This document shows, one piece after another, positions 17,656 to 26,323 of a stretch of DNA of 64,000 bases; the first letter of the stretch is position 1; each line of letters begins with the position of its first letter. The stretch is taken from NCBI RefSeq assembly GCF_900108315.1, contig NZ_FNVB01000009.1, positions 186,001-250,000 of the forward strand, read 5' to 3'. The translations under genes were made by a program, and so were the position numbers. The notes under the pieces are model-generated. The model worked only from the letters and a program-made list of their open reading frames with translations, was not told where the DNA came from and made no database searches. This stretch comes from Saccharopolyspora kobensis. Its GTDB lineage: Bacteria > Actinomycetota > Actinomycetes > Mycobacteriales > Pseudonocardiaceae.

Positions 17656-18051
17656 GTGGAGGCTGCGGGAAGCTCGCTCGTCCTGGCGCTGGGCCTCGTT
17701 CTCATATCCGGTGTCGTGCACGGCATCCAGCGGTCGGTCGCGAGGGGGAACCTCAAGCGCAACGGCATGCTCGGCATCAGGACGAAGGTCACGATGTCCT
17801 CCGACGAGGCGTGGGAGGCCGGGCATCTCGCGGCGCGGCCCTGGACGCGCGCCGGCGTGTGGGTCGGCTGCTCCTCGGCGGCCGTGACGGCGGTGATCGC
17901 GACGGGCCAGCTGATCGCGGGCACCGGCTCGCCGATCCTGCTGCTGCTTCCGGCTGCCGGGCTGGTCGTCGTGGTCGTGCTGCTGTTGCTCGGCACCCGC
18001 GATGCAAACGCCGCCGGGCGGGCCGCGAAGGTCAGCCGGAGCGAGGACTGA
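17656..18051 (+). CDS. SdpI-like small membrane protein
   Basis: About 131 residues with an N-terminal hydrophobic helix (SSLVLALGLVLISGVVHG) and two more helices at the C-terminus. Between them is GIRTKVTMSSDEAWEAGH, matching the conserved GIRTxxTxxSxxxWxxxH motif of the SdpI/YhfL family (SdpI is the immunity protein to the SdpC killing factor in Bacillus). No toxin gene is next to it. The start is uncertain: GTG 17656 has G-rich bases upstream; ATG 17614 or GTG 17593 would lengthen the N-terminus. Confidence 0.72.
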   Translation: MEAAGSSLVLALGLVLISGVVHGIQRSVARGNLKRNGMLGIRTKVTMSSDEAWEAGHLAARPWTRAGVWVGCSSAAVTAVIATGQLIAGTGSPILLLLPAAGLVVVVVLLLLGTRDANAAGRAAKVSRSED

Positions 18052-18093
18052 CCGCGCTGGGCGAGCGCTGATCGGACCCCGTGCACGACGTCG

Positions 18094-18099
18094 TAGGGT
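18094..18099 (+). promoter_or_regulatory. -10 box of degV-family gene, leaderless
   Basis: TAGGGT ends 6 nt before the GTG start; no ribosome binding site is present. Confidence 0.45.
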
Positions 18100-18105
18100 T
18101 GCGGG

Positions 18106-18966
18106 GTGCCCATTGCAGTCGTCACCGATTCGACGGCGTACTTGCCGGCGGGATACGCCGAGCGGTACGCGGTGCGGACCGTCCCCCTGCACGTCAGCGT
18201 GGACGGGGCGGTGGCGGTCGGCGAGCCGGACTTCGGTCCGGACGACCTGGCGCGGGCCTTCGCCCGCAAGCACCGCGTGACCACCGCGGGCGCGACGCCG
18301 CAGGAGCTGGCGCGCGCCTTCCGGGCCGCGCTCGACGAAGGTGCTGACGGGGTGGTCGCGGTGCACCTGTCCCGGCAGCTCTCGGGCACGTGGGACGCGG
18401 CTCGGCTGGCCGCCCGCGAGGTCGACCCGGGCCGGGTGCGGGTCGTCGACTCGCGGTCCGCGGCGATGGGGCTCGGCTTCCCGGTGCTGGCCGCTGCCGA
18501 GGCCGCGAACTCGGGCGCCGGCCTGGACGAGGTGGTGCGCACCGCGACGGCCACCGCCGAGCGCACCACGACCCTGTTCTCCGTGCAGACGCTGGAGTAC
18601 CTGCGGCGCGGTGGCCGGATCGGCACCGCCGCCGCGGTGCTGGGCACGGCGTTGGCGATCAAGCCGTTGCTGCACGTCCACGACGGGCGGATCGACGCGC
18701 TGGAGAAGGTGCGGACGACCACGCGGGCGATGTCCCGGTTGCTGGAGATCTCCTCGTCCGCAGCGGGTTCCGGGCCGGCGGCCATCGCGGTCCACCACTT
18801 GGCGGCCCCGGAGCGCGCCGAGCAGCTCGCGAGCCGGATCCGCGCCGATCTCGGTGCCGCCGCGGAGTGCGTGGTCTCGGAGGTGGGTGCGGTGATCGGG
18901 GCGCACATCGGGCCCGGTGCGGTGGGCGTCGTGGTTCTCCCGAACGGGTGGCGTTCGGGCGCTTGA
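18106..18966 (+). CDS. DegV family fatty-acid-binding protein
   Basis: Binds long-chain fatty acids; in Firmicutes DegV proteins (FakB) feed fatty acids to a kinase. The 286-residue protein has the family features: AVVTDSTAYLPAGYA at the start, TTAGATPQE, VVAVHLSRQLSGTWDAA, VDSRSAAMGLGF, and TLEYLRRGGRIG. It stands upstream of comEA-comEC. No fatty acid kinase (fakA) gene is visible nearby. Confidence 0.9.
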   Translation: MPIAVVTDSTAYLPAGYAERYAVRTVPLHVSVDGAVAVGEPDFGPDDLARAFARKHRVTTAGATPQELARAFRAALDEGADGVVAVHLSRQLSGTWDAARLAAREVDPGRVRVVDSRSAAMGLGFPVLAAAEAANSGAGLDEVVRTATATAERTTTLFSVQTLEYLRRGGRIGTAAAVLGTALAIKPLLHVHDGRIDALEKVRTTTRAMSRLLEISSSAAGSGPAAIAVHHLAAPERAEQLASRIRADLGAAAECVVSEVGAVIGAHIGPGAVGVVVLPNGWRSGA

Positions 18967-19066
18967 AAATCTTTCGGTGGGCGGATTCCACACCATCGGG
19001 CCGAATCCGCGTCCACTGTGGCCAGTTCGGCGAAAAATAAAGCTGCACAACGCCTTTCGTCTGCTC

Positions 19067-19072
19067 TACCTT
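19067..19072 (+). promoter_or_regulatory. -10 box of comEA, leaderless
   Basis: TACCTT ends 7 nt before the comEA ATG and no Shine-Dalgarno precedes the start. Confidence 0.45.
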
Positions 19073-19079
19073 CGTCGCC

Positions 19080-19859
19080 ATGTTCGACGTGCAAGCATTC
19101 CGCGCAGCCGGTGAACCCGACGAAGTCCTCGATCCGCGAAGCAGGCTGCAGACGCTGCGCCGGCACGCCGCCCGCGACGACGCGGCGGAACGGGCCGGTC
19201 CCGACTATTCGGTGGCACCGCCGGAACCGGTGCCGCGCACCCGCGTGCGCAGGCTCGCCGAGCGATGGCTGCCCGAGTCCCTGCTGCGGTCCAGAGTGGA
19301 CCCCGGCCGGGCTGGTGTGCTCGCGATCGCCCTGGTGGCCGTCGTCGTGCTGCTCGGGGTGGCCGCGATGGCGTGGACATCGCGATCGGTCGCCGAACCG
19401 GCGCCGCCACCGGTGCTGCCGCCGCCACCGGTGACGACCGCGGCCGAACCGGACCTCGTGATCAGCGTCGTCGGCCAGGTCGATCGCCCGGGCCTGGTCA
19501 CCGTCGAGCCCGGCAGCCGGGTCGCCGATGCGGTCGAGGCCGCCGGTGGCGCGCTGCCGGACACCGATCTGACCGGGCTCAACCTCGCCCGCCGCCTGAC
19601 CGACGGCGAGCAGCTCTACGTCGCCGTGCCGGTCCCTCCGCAGGCCCAGGGCGGGCAGACCGGGGACGGCAAGGTCGATCTGAACGTCGCAACGGAGGAG
19701 CAGCTCGATGAACTACCAGGCGTCGGCGAGGTCACCGCCAAGCGGATCGTGCAGTGGCGGTCCGAGCACGGCCGCTTCGAGTCGGTGGAGCAGCTGCGGG
19801 AGGTGGGCGGGATCGGCAGTTCCCGCTTCGCCCGGCTGCGGGAGTTGGTGCGGGTGTGA
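19080..19859 (+). CDS. comEA: ComEA family DNA-binding protein
   Basis: A 259-residue membrane-anchored DNA-uptake receptor. Cytoplasmic N-terminus of about 78 residues, one transmembrane helix (GVLAIALVAVVVLLGVAAMA), then an extracellular part: a proline-rich linker, an SLBB-type domain (ISVVGQVDRPGLVTVEPGSR), and a C-terminal helix-hairpin-helix pair (LNVATEEQLDELPGVGEVTA and LREVGGIGSSRFARL). It overlaps comEC by 4 bp. Whether the organism is competent is not known; the pair is kept in many actinobacteria. Confidence 0.93.
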   Translation: MFDVQAFRAAGEPDEVLDPRSRLQTLRRHAARDDAAERAGPDYSVAPPEPVPRTRVRRLAERWLPESLLRSRVDPGRAGVLAIALVAVVVLLGVAAMAWTSRSVAEPAPPPVLPPPPVTTAAEPDLVISVVGQVDRPGLVTVEPGSRVADAVEAAGGALPDTDLTGLNLARRLTDGEQLYVAVPVPPQAQGGQTGDGKVDLNVATEEQLDELPGVGEVTAKRIVQWRSEHGRFESVEQLREVGGIGSSRFARLRELVRV

Positions 19860-22207
19860 GCCCCGGGTTCGACCTCCGGCTCGCGCCGACCGCGGTCGCG
19901 GTGTGGGCGGTGACGCTGATCGGCCTGCTGGCCGGGTGGCTCGCGGCAGCGGTGGCAGCGGTGCTCGCGCTGCTGGCGATGCCGCTGGTGTGGCCGGCTT
20001 CGCGAAACCGGGCCTGGGGCAGGGCAATGCTCGTGGTCCTGGTGCTGGCTGGTGTCGCGGCAACCGGCATGGCCGTCCGCGGCCACCGCGCCGAGCACCA
20101 CCCGGTGCGCCAGGCGGCCCACCACGGCGAGCGGTTGACGGCGAGGGTGACCTTGACCAGTGCGCCGATCCCGTTGCGCGGTCCGTCGTTCGGAGCGCAG
20201 CGAGCACAGGACCGCGCCCTGGTCCGGGCCGCGCTGGAGACCGCCGACGTGGCGGGCAGGCACGTTCGGGCTGGTGGCTCGGTGGTGCTGCTGGTGCCGA
20301 CCGACCAGTGGCGCGACCTCATCGCCGGGCAGAGCGTGACCGTGCGAGGCAAGGCCGCACCACCGCGGTCGGGTGAGCTCACGATCGCCGCGCTGCAGGT
20401 GTTCGGGGCGCCCACCGACGTCGGTGCACCGCCGGGTTGGCAGCGGACCGCGGCGGACCTGCGGGAGGGGCTGCGCCGAACGGCGGCCGCGGAGCTGAGC
20501 CCGGCCGCGGCCGGACTGCTGCCCGGACTGGTGATCGGCGACACCGGCGCGCTGCCGCCGGAAGTGGCGCAGGACTTCGAAACCGCAGGCCTCACGCATC
20601 TCATGGCGGTGTCGGGGGCCAACTTGGCGATCGTGTGCGGCGCCGTGCTCCTGGTGCTGCACCTGATCGGCGCCGGGCCGGTGCTGTCGGTGCTGGGCGC
20701 GGGCGCGGCACTGGTCGGATTCGTCGTCCTGGCCGGTCCGGAGCCCAGCGTGCTGCGGGCGGCGGCGATGGGTGCGGTCACCCTGCTGGCGCTGGTGCTG
20801 GGCAGACGGCGCTCGGCGCTGCCCGTCCTGTCGGCGAGCGTGATCGGTTTGCTGCTGCTGTTGCCGGAGCTGGCCACGAGCGCCGGGTTCGCCCTGTCCG
20901 TCGCGGCGACGGCCGGGCTGGTCGTGCTGGCACCGGCGTGGGCGGCCGTGCTGCGGGATCGCGGCGTTCCGATCGGCGCCGCGGAGGCCATCGCGGTCCC
21001 GCTGGCCGCGCACGTCGTCACGGCTCCGCTGGTCGCGGCGCTGTCCGGGACGGTCAGCCTGGTCGCGGTACCGGCGAACCTGCTGGCGGGTCCGGTCGTC
21101 GCACCGGCGACCGTGCTCGGAGTGCTCGCAACGGTGATCGCGCCGCTCTCCGGTTGGCTGGCAGGCGCGTCCTGCTGGCTGGCCGCGCCAGAGCTGGAGT
21201 GGCTGGCGGTGGTGGCCGACCGAGCGGCCGCCGTACCCGGCGGATCGTTCGAGTGGTTGCCCGGCACCGCCGGTGGGCTGCTGCTGGCGGCCGTGGTCGT
21301 CATCGGCCTGTTCATGCTGCGGGGCAAGCGGTTCCGCGTTCTGGCGGCGGTGGCCCTGCTGGTGGTGGTGCTCCTGCTGGTGCCGGTGCGCAGCGCCGTG
21401 TCCGGCTGGCCGGTGCCCGGCTGGAGCATGGTCGCCTGCGACGTCGGCCAGGGCGATGGGCTGGTGCTCGCCACCGGACGGCCGGAAGAAGCCGTGGTGG
21501 TCGACACCGGCCCGGACCTGGAGCGGTCCGCGGCGTGCCTGGAACGCTTGGGAGTGCGCCGGATTCCGCTGGCGGTGCTCACCCACCTGCACGCCGATCA
21601 CGTCAGCGGACTCGCCGGCCTGCTGGGCAGGTTCCCGGTCGGTGCGGTGGCGGTGGGGCCGCTGCGGGAACCGGCGTGGGCGATGCGGGAGGTGGTGCGG
21701 GACGCCATGGCGCACCGGGTTCCGGTCGTGCCGATGCAGGCCGGGCAGCGGGCGAGCTGGCCGGGCCTGGTGCTCGACGTGCTGGCGCCGGATCCGGCGC
21801 TGGCCAGGACGCAAACAGCGGAGGACGCCAACGACGCTTCGATCGTGGTGCTGGCCACCACGTCGGCCGGGCGAGTGCTGCTCACCGGTGATATCGAGCT
21901 GCCCGCCCAGGGCGAGCTCGTCGCCTCCGGGCTCGAGCTGCGGGCGGATGTGCTCAAGGTGCCGCACCACGGATCTCGTTACACCACACCGAGATTCCTG
22001 CACGCGGTCCGCCCGCGGACGGCGTTGATCAGCGTCGGCGACGGCAACAGCTACGGGCATCCCAGCCCGTTCGTGGTGGACTTGCTCACGCGCGCGGGCG
22101 CGAAAGTGCTGCGCACCGACCAGGAAGGAGACATCGCGATCCTGCCGGGGCCGGACGGCCCTCGGCACGTCTCACGAGGAAACCCGCTGCGCGCGGTGGA
22201 CCGCTGA
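19856..22207 (+). CDS. comEC: ComEC/Rec2 family DNA channel protein
   Basis: A 783-residue polytopic membrane protein. N-terminal helices, then the soluble DUF4131/OB-like part, the Competence domain (HLMAVSGANLAIVCGAVLLV is its signature, plus many helices to about residue 515), and a C-terminal metallo-beta-lactamase-like domain with HLHADHVSGLAGLLG near residue 576 and DVGQGDGLV. In competent bacteria it forms the channel passing single-stranded DNA, and the hydrolase domain may be the nuclease. GTG at 19856 overlaps the comEA stop. Confidence 0.93.
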   Translation: MSPGFDLRLAPTAVAVWAVTLIGLLAGWLAAAVAAVLALLAMPLVWPASRNRAWGRAMLVVLVLAGVAATGMAVRGHRAEHHPVRQAAHHGERLTARVTLTSAPIPLRGPSFGAQRAQDRALVRAALETADVAGRHVRAGGSVVLLVPTDQWRDLIAGQSVTVRGKAAPPRSGELTIAALQVFGAPTDVGAPPGWQRTAADLREGLRRTAAAELSPAAAGLLPGLVIGDTGALPPEVAQDFETAGLTHLMAVSGANLAIVCGAVLLVLHLIGAGPVLSVLGAGAALVGFVVLAGPEPSVLRAAAMGAVTLLALVLGRRRSALPVLSASVIGLLLLLPELATSAGFALSVAATAGLVVLAPAWAAVLRDRGVPIGAAEAIAVPLAAHVVTAPLVAALSGTVSLVAVPANLLAGPVVAPATVLGVLATVIAPLSGWLAGASCWLAAPELEWLAVVADRAAAVPGGSFEWLPGTAGGLLLAAVVVIGLFMLRGKRFRVLAAVALLVVVLLLVPVRSAVSGWPVPGWSMVACDVGQGDGLVLATGRPEEAVVVDTGPDLERSAACLERLGVRRIPLAVLTHLHADHVSGLAGLLGRFPVGAVAVGPLREPAWAMREVVRDAMAHRVPVVPMQAGQRASWPGLVLDVLAPDPALARTQTAEDANDASIVVLATTSAGRVLLTGDIELPAQGELVASGLELRADVLKVPHHGSRYTTPRFLHAVRPRTALISVGDGNSYGHPSPFVVDLLTRAGAKVLRTDQEGDIAILPGPDGPRHVSRGNPLRAVDR

Positions 22208-22224
22208 ACGCAGTCCCTTGTGGA

Positions 22225-22257
22225 CAGTGCGCGGCACTCCGCTGGTGCCGCGCACTG
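22225..22257. terminator. bidirectional terminator, comEC / thrC-like
   Basis: A 13-bp perfect stem, 22225-22237 with 22245-22257, loop of 7. It separates the convergent genes. Confidence 0.7.
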
Positions 22258-22269
22258 CCCGGAGGAGGG

Positions 22270-23526
22270 TTACAGGCCGAGGGCCTGGTTGACGGCCTCG
22301 GTCGTCGGCGCCACGGTGGCCTTCGGGCCGATCTGGTCCTGGACCGCGTCCAGGGTCTTCAGCCCGTCGCCGGTGATCAGCAGGACGGTCTCGGCGTCCG
22401 GGTCGATCTGACCGGTCTCGATGAGCTTCTTCGCGGTGGCCACGGTGACCCCGCCGGCGGTCTCGGCGAAGATGCCCTCCGTGCGGGCCAGCAGCCGGAT
22501 GCCGTCGCGCACCTCGTCATCGGTGACGTCCTCGATGGCGCCGTTCGTCTTGCGCACGATGTCCAGCACGTACGGGCCGTCGGCGGGCGCGCCGATGGCC
22601 AGCGAGCGCGCGATGGTGTCGGGCCGCACCGGCTGCACCACGTCGTGCCCGCCCTTGTACGCGGTGGACACCGGGGAGCAGCCGGTGGCCTGCGCGCCGA
22701 AGATCCGCACCGGGCTCGGCTCCACCAGGCCGACCTGGCCGAGCTCGTTGAATCCCTTGTAGACCTTGGTCAGCTGGGAACCGGAGGCGATCGGCACCAC
22801 GATCTGCTCGGGGATCCGCCAGCCGAGCTGCTCGGCGACCTCGAAGGCCAGCGTCTTGGAGCCCTCGGAGTAGTAGGGGCGGACGTTGACGTTGACGAAC
22901 GCCCAGTCCTCGTGCTCGCCGGCCAGTTCGGTGGCCAGGCGGTTGACGTCGTCGTAGTTGCCGTCGACGGCGAGCAGCGAGCCGTCGTAGACCGCGCTCA
23001 TCAGGATCTTGGCGCGCTCCAGGGTCTTCGGCACCAGCACCACCGAGTCCCAGCCGGCGCGGGCGGCGGCCGCGGCCACCGCGTTGGCCAGGTTGCCGGT
23101 CGACGGGCAGGCCAGCACCTTGAACCCGAACTCGCGGGCGGCGGCCAGCGCGACGGCGACCACGCGGTCCTTGAACGAGTGGGTCGGGTTGCCGGTGTCG
23201 TCCTTGATCCAGATCCGCTTGACGCCCAACGCCTTCGCCAGGTTGTCGGCGCGGATCAGGCGCGTACAGCCCGGGTCGGTGTTCGGGTGCTCCTCGACGT
23301 TGGTCGGCACCGGGAGCAGCTGCTTGTAGCGCCAGATCGACCGGGGACCTGCTTCGATGTCCTCGCGGCGGATTCGCGGGAAGTCGTAGGCCACTTCCAG
23401 CGGCGAGAAGTCTTCGAGCGAAACGAACTCGGGGGCCAGCGGCTGCCGGTGCCCCTCTTCCTTGGACACCAGTTCGACGGCGTTGCCCAGGTCGTAGGTC
23501 TTCTGGGCAGGGGCAGCAGCGGTCAT
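22270..23526 (-). CDS. thrC: threonine synthase (ThrC-like), SAM-riboswitch controlled
   Basis: PLP-dependent enzyme converting O-phosphohomoserine to threonine. It has 418 residues, with the PLP lysine Lys119 in NPTHSFKDR and CPSTGNLANA binding phosphate. The N-terminal stretch (about residues 19-50) aligns with the zinc-knuckle-like start of this ThrC class, but the positions normally holding cysteines are S, E, S and D, so the metal site is lost. It stands alone, not with hom-thrB, and is preceded by a SAM-I riboswitch, so a paralogue with a methionine-linked role is possible. ATG at 23526 with GAGAGG upstream. Confidence 0.88.
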   Translation of the reverse strand: MTAAAPAQKTYDLGNAVELVSKEEGHRQPLAPEFVSLEDFSPLEVAYDFPRIRREDIEAGPRSIWRYKQLLPVPTNVEEHPNTDPGCTRLIRADNLAKALGVKRIWIKDDTGNPTHSFKDRVVAVALAAAREFGFKVLACPSTGNLANAVAAAAARAGWDSVVLVPKTLERAKILMSAVYDGSLLAVDGNYDDVNRLATELAGEHEDWAFVNVNVRPYYSEGSKTLAFEVAEQLGWRIPEQIVVPIASGSQLTKVYKGFNELGQVGLVEPSPVRIFGAQATGCSPVSTAYKGGHDVVQPVRPDTIARSLAIGAPADGPYVLDIVRKTNGAIEDVTDDEVRDGIRLLARTEGIFAETAGGVTVATAKKLIETGQIDPDAETVLLITGDGLKTLDAVQDQIGPKATVAPTTEAVNQALGL

Positions 23527-23540
23527 CGCGAGGTCCTCTC

Positions 23541-23670
23541 CTCATCTGTCCCGCGGACGGGTCGGAATTGGCACCGCTTTCGCCGGAGACCTCGCGGAAG
23601 AAGACACGATTCGCCGGACGAACGGTTGCCGGGGCTTCATCGGGCCGTTCCCTCTGCCCCTCTGGATGAG
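23541..23670 (-). promoter_or_regulatory. SAM-I (S-box) riboswitch before thrC
   Basis: On the minus strand the leader shows the S-box core in order: P1 5' strand CTCATC (23670-23665), CAGAGGGGCAGAGGGA, the highly conserved GGCCCGATGAAGCCCCGGCAA, GCGGTGCCAATTCC, and P1 3' strand GATGAG (23546-23541). P1 abuts the Shine-Dalgarno GAGAGG (23540-23535), so closing P1 on SAM binding could hide the ribosome site. A TAGCGT -10 box at 23695-23690 would start the RNA about 13 nt before the aptamer. Confidence 0.92.
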
Positions 23671-23768
23671 CTATTCGGTTGTGCCCGCAACGCTAATGGA
23701 TCGCGCGCGGTTCTGGCCAGGCCGATCCAGATGCCGGGATCGTCGCGGGTGCGTGGGACGATGCCTGC

Positions 23769-24755
23769 ATGAGCTCACCGTCCGTGGTCACCGATCCGCT
23801 GCACCTGGTGCTCGGCGACGAGGAACTGCTGGTGGAACGCGCGCTGTGGGCGGCGGTCGGAGCGGCCCGCGCGGCGGACCCGGACGCCGAGCTGCGCCGG
23901 GTGAAGGTGAGCGAACTCACGCCGCCGGAGCTGGCCGAGCTGTTGAGCCCGTCGCTGTTCGCGGAGGGGCGCGTGCTGGCGGTGGAGTCCGCCCAGGACG
24001 CGGGCAAGGAGATCGCCGAAGCCCTGCTGGCCCAGGCCAAGCAGCCGGTCGACGGCGTGACGCTCGTGGTCGTGCACACCGGTGGTGGGCGGTCGAAGTA
24101 CGCGAAGGAACTGCCCAACGCGCTGCGCAAGCTGGGCGCGCGCGTCACCGAGTGCAACAAGATCACCAAATCCGCCGAGCGGGAGGCCTTCGTCCGCGAC
24201 GAGGTCCGCCGGGCGGGCGGCAAGGCGGATGCGGCCGCGGTCGCCGCGCTGATCGAGACCGTCGGCTCGGACCTGCGCGAGCTCTCCGCGGCGGCGACCC
24301 AGCTGGTCGCCGACACCGGCGGGAAGGTCGACGAGACCGCGGTGCGCCGCTACCACCGGGGACGCGCCGAGGTCACCGGGTTCGCCGTCGCGGAGAAGGC
24401 CGTGACCGGCGACCGGGCGGCCGCGCTGGAGGCGTTGCGCTGGGCGGTGCAGCTCGGCGTCCCGCACGTGCTGATCGCCGACGCGCTCGCGGATTCGGTC
24501 CGAACCATCGGCCGGGTCGCCGCGGCCGGCGGTCGCAACGACCCGTTCCGGTTGGCCGGTGAGCTGGGCATGCCCGCGTGGAAGGTGAAGAAGGCGCTGG
24601 CGCAGTCCAGGGGCTGGACGCCCAAGTCCCTCGCGGCCGCGCTCCAGGCCGTCGCCGAGGTCAACGCCGGGGTCAAGGGCATGGCCGCGGACGCCACCTA
24701 CGCGCTGGAACGCACCGTCCTGCGCCTGGTCGAACTCCGCAACCAGCGCTCCTGA
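23769..24755 (+). CDS. holA: DNA polymerase III subunit delta
   Basis: Clamp-loader subunit that opens the sliding clamp. The 328-residue product begins with the delta pattern PLHLVLGDEELLVERAL and has LLSPSLFAEGRVLAVE and a C-terminal PAWKVKKALAQSRGW, as in actinobacterial HolA. Convergent with rpsT, the common arrangement. It diverges from the thrC-like gene across the SAM riboswitch. Confidence 0.95.
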   Translation: MSSPSVVTDPLHLVLGDEELLVERALWAAVGAARAADPDAELRRVKVSELTPPELAELLSPSLFAEGRVLAVESAQDAGKEIAEALLAQAKQPVDGVTLVVVHTGGGRSKYAKELPNALRKLGARVTECNKITKSAEREAFVRDEVRRAGGKADAAAVAALIETVGSDLRELSAAATQLVADTGGKVDETAVRRYHRGRAEVTGFAVAEKAVTGDRAAALEALRWAVQLGVPHVLIADALADSVRTIGRVAAAGGRNDPFRLAGELGMPAWKVKKALAQSRGWTPKSLAAALQAVAEVNAGVKGMAADATYALERTVLRLVELRNQRS

Positions 24756-24761
24756 CGAGCG

Positions 24762-24795
24762 AACGGCCCCTTCCCCGCGCGGGGAAGGGGCCGTT
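24762..24795. terminator. bidirectional terminator, holA / rpsT
   Basis: A 15-bp perfect stem, 24762-24776 with 24781-24795, and a GCGC tetraloop, between the convergent genes. Confidence 0.82.
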
Positions 24796-24808
24796 GAGCA
24801 GACCGAAC

Positions 24809-25069
24809 TCAGAGCTCGTTGACGCGCTGCGCCAGAGCCGACTTCTTGTTGGCGGCCTGGTTGCGGTGGATGACGCCCTTGCTGGCGGCCTTGTCCAGCT
24901 CGCGGCTGGCGGCGCGCTGCAGCTCGATGGCCTTGTCCTTCTCACCGGCGGCAGCGGCCTCGCGGAACTTGCGGATCGCGGTCTTCAGCGAGGACTTCAC
25001 GGCCTTGTTGCGCTGCCGGTTCTTCTCGTTGGTCTTGATCCGCTTCATCTGGGACTTGATGTTGGCCAC
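24809..25069 (-). CDS. rpsT: 30S ribosomal protein S20
   Basis: Primary 16S rRNA binder of the small subunit. The 86-residue, lysine/arginine-rich protein starts [20 protein letters not shown] and ends [17 protein letters not shown], both typical. RBS GAGGCG before the ATG. Monocistronic, with a short leader containing a hairpin at GGCGTTCCGCC. Confidence 0.97.
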   Translation of the reverse strand: MANIKSQMKRIKTNEKNRQRNKAVKSSLKTAIRKFREAAAAGEKDKAIELQRAASRELDKAASKGVIHRNQAANKKSALAQRVNEL

Positions 25070-25277
25070 TGTTCGCCTCTTTCGCGTCTGTCGAATCGGT
25101 CGTGCCGCGCTTGACTCGGCCCTGCCCGGGGGCAGGTTTCCTCCACGGCGGAACGCCGCACGGCACGGTCGACCATGTTAACAGCCGCGACCTGGGCGGA
25201 TGTCGGCCGGGCGAGCGGGCGCGAGAGCGATCACATCGGCTCGGAACCGGTCCCCGCAGACCATAAGGTCGATCCTC

Positions 25278-26084
25278 GTGCTGGATGCCCTGAACTGGCC
25301 TGGTTTCGCCGATCTCACCCTCGCCGGACTGCTCTTCCTCTGCGCGGCGGCGTTCCTCGCGGGTGCGGTCGACGCCATCGTCGGTGGCGGCGGGCTGATC
25401 CAGCTGCCCGCGATGCTGCTGCTCCTGCCGGGCGGCGAGGTGATCTACTCGCTGGCCACCAACAAGGTCGCGGCGATCGCGGGCACCGCCGCGGCCGCCC
25501 GCACCTACGCCAAGCGCACGCCGATCGACTGGAGCGCCGCGCTGTCGATGGCGCTGGTGGCGCTGCTGGGATCGCTGGGCGGAGCGATGCTCGCCAACGC
25601 GCTGCCCTCGTACGTGCTCAACATCATCGTGCTGGCGGCGCTGGTGGCCGTGGGCATCTACACCTGGCGAAAGCCCGATCTCGGGTCGGTGGACGCGCCG
25701 CGCTTCCAGCGCCGCGTCCAGCTGCTCGTGATGCTCGCGGGCGGTGCGGTGATCGGCTTCTGGGACGGCATCGCCGGTCCCGGAACCGGATCGTTCCTGG
25801 TGTTCCTGCTGGTGGGCCTGGTCGGCTTCGCCTTCCTCACGGCATCGGCCACGGCGAAGGTGGTCAACGTCGCGACCAACATCGGCGCGCTGATCTTCTT
25901 CATCCCGGCGGGCAAGGTGCTCTGGGGCCTGGGAATCCTGATGGCGCTGAGCAACATCGCGGGCAGCGTGCTCGGCGCGATGCTGGCCGCCCGGCGCGGA
26001 TCCGGTTTCGTGCGCCGGGTCTTCCTGACCGTGGTCGTCGGCCTCGTCATCAGCCTCGGCTGGAAGATGGCCGCCGGCGCGTAG
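25278..26084 (+). CDS. TSUP family permease (TauE/SafE)
   Basis: A 268-residue membrane protein with about eight helices and the TSUP pattern: GAVDAIVGGGGLIQLPAML in the first half and WDGIAGPGTGSFLVFLLVG in the repeat. Family members export sulfite/sulfonates or other organic anions. GTG at 25278 places the first helix properly; an upstream start at 25200 would add 26 polar residues. No sulfur gene adjoins it, so the substrate is open. Confidence 0.82.
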   Translation: MLDALNWPGFADLTLAGLLFLCAAAFLAGAVDAIVGGGGLIQLPAMLLLLPGGEVIYSLATNKVAAIAGTAAAARTYAKRTPIDWSAALSMALVALLGSLGGAMLANALPSYVLNIIVLAALVAVGIYTWRKPDLGSVDAPRFQRRVQLLVMLAGGAVIGFWDGIAGPGTGSFLVFLLVGLVGFAFLTASATAKVVNVATNIGALIFFIPAGKVLWGLGILMALSNIAGSVLGAMLAARRGSGFVRRVFLTVVVGLVISLGWKMAAGA

Positions 26085-26151
26085 CGGCGATGGTGCCGCA
26101 GCCCACAAGATCCTTCAGCCAGGAGGTCCGCGCGGCGTAGCATCACGGCTG

Positions 26152-26323
26152 GCTGTGCCTAGGGTTCCGCTCCCGCTCCGACGCAGATCGCCACAACCAG
26201 GAGCGCGGGGGACCGGTCCGAGCGGCACCGGCGACCGCCGAACGGACGCGGTCGTACATCTGACGGGACAAAAGCCTGGAGGAACCCGGCTGCCGCGCGC
26301 CCGCGCGGTGCGGAGAGGGTTCC
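26152..26323 (+). promoter_or_regulatory. ykkC-family (guanidine-I-type) riboswitch
   Basis: Conserved ykkC blocks occur in the right order: CTAGGGTTCCG (26159-26169), ACCGGTCCGAGCGG (26212-26225) and ACGGGACAAAAGCCTGGAGG (26263-26282). Downstream, GGAACCC (26281-26287) is complementary to GGGTTCC (26317-26323), which overlaps the Shine-Dalgarno GGAGAGGG of the EamA gene; a CCGCGCG/CGCGCGG stem (26293-26299/26302-26308) lies inside. Because GGAACCC touches the 3' edge of the aptamer, ligand binding could free the ribosome site (ON switch). Subclass assignment needs a covariance model. Confidence 0.85.
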
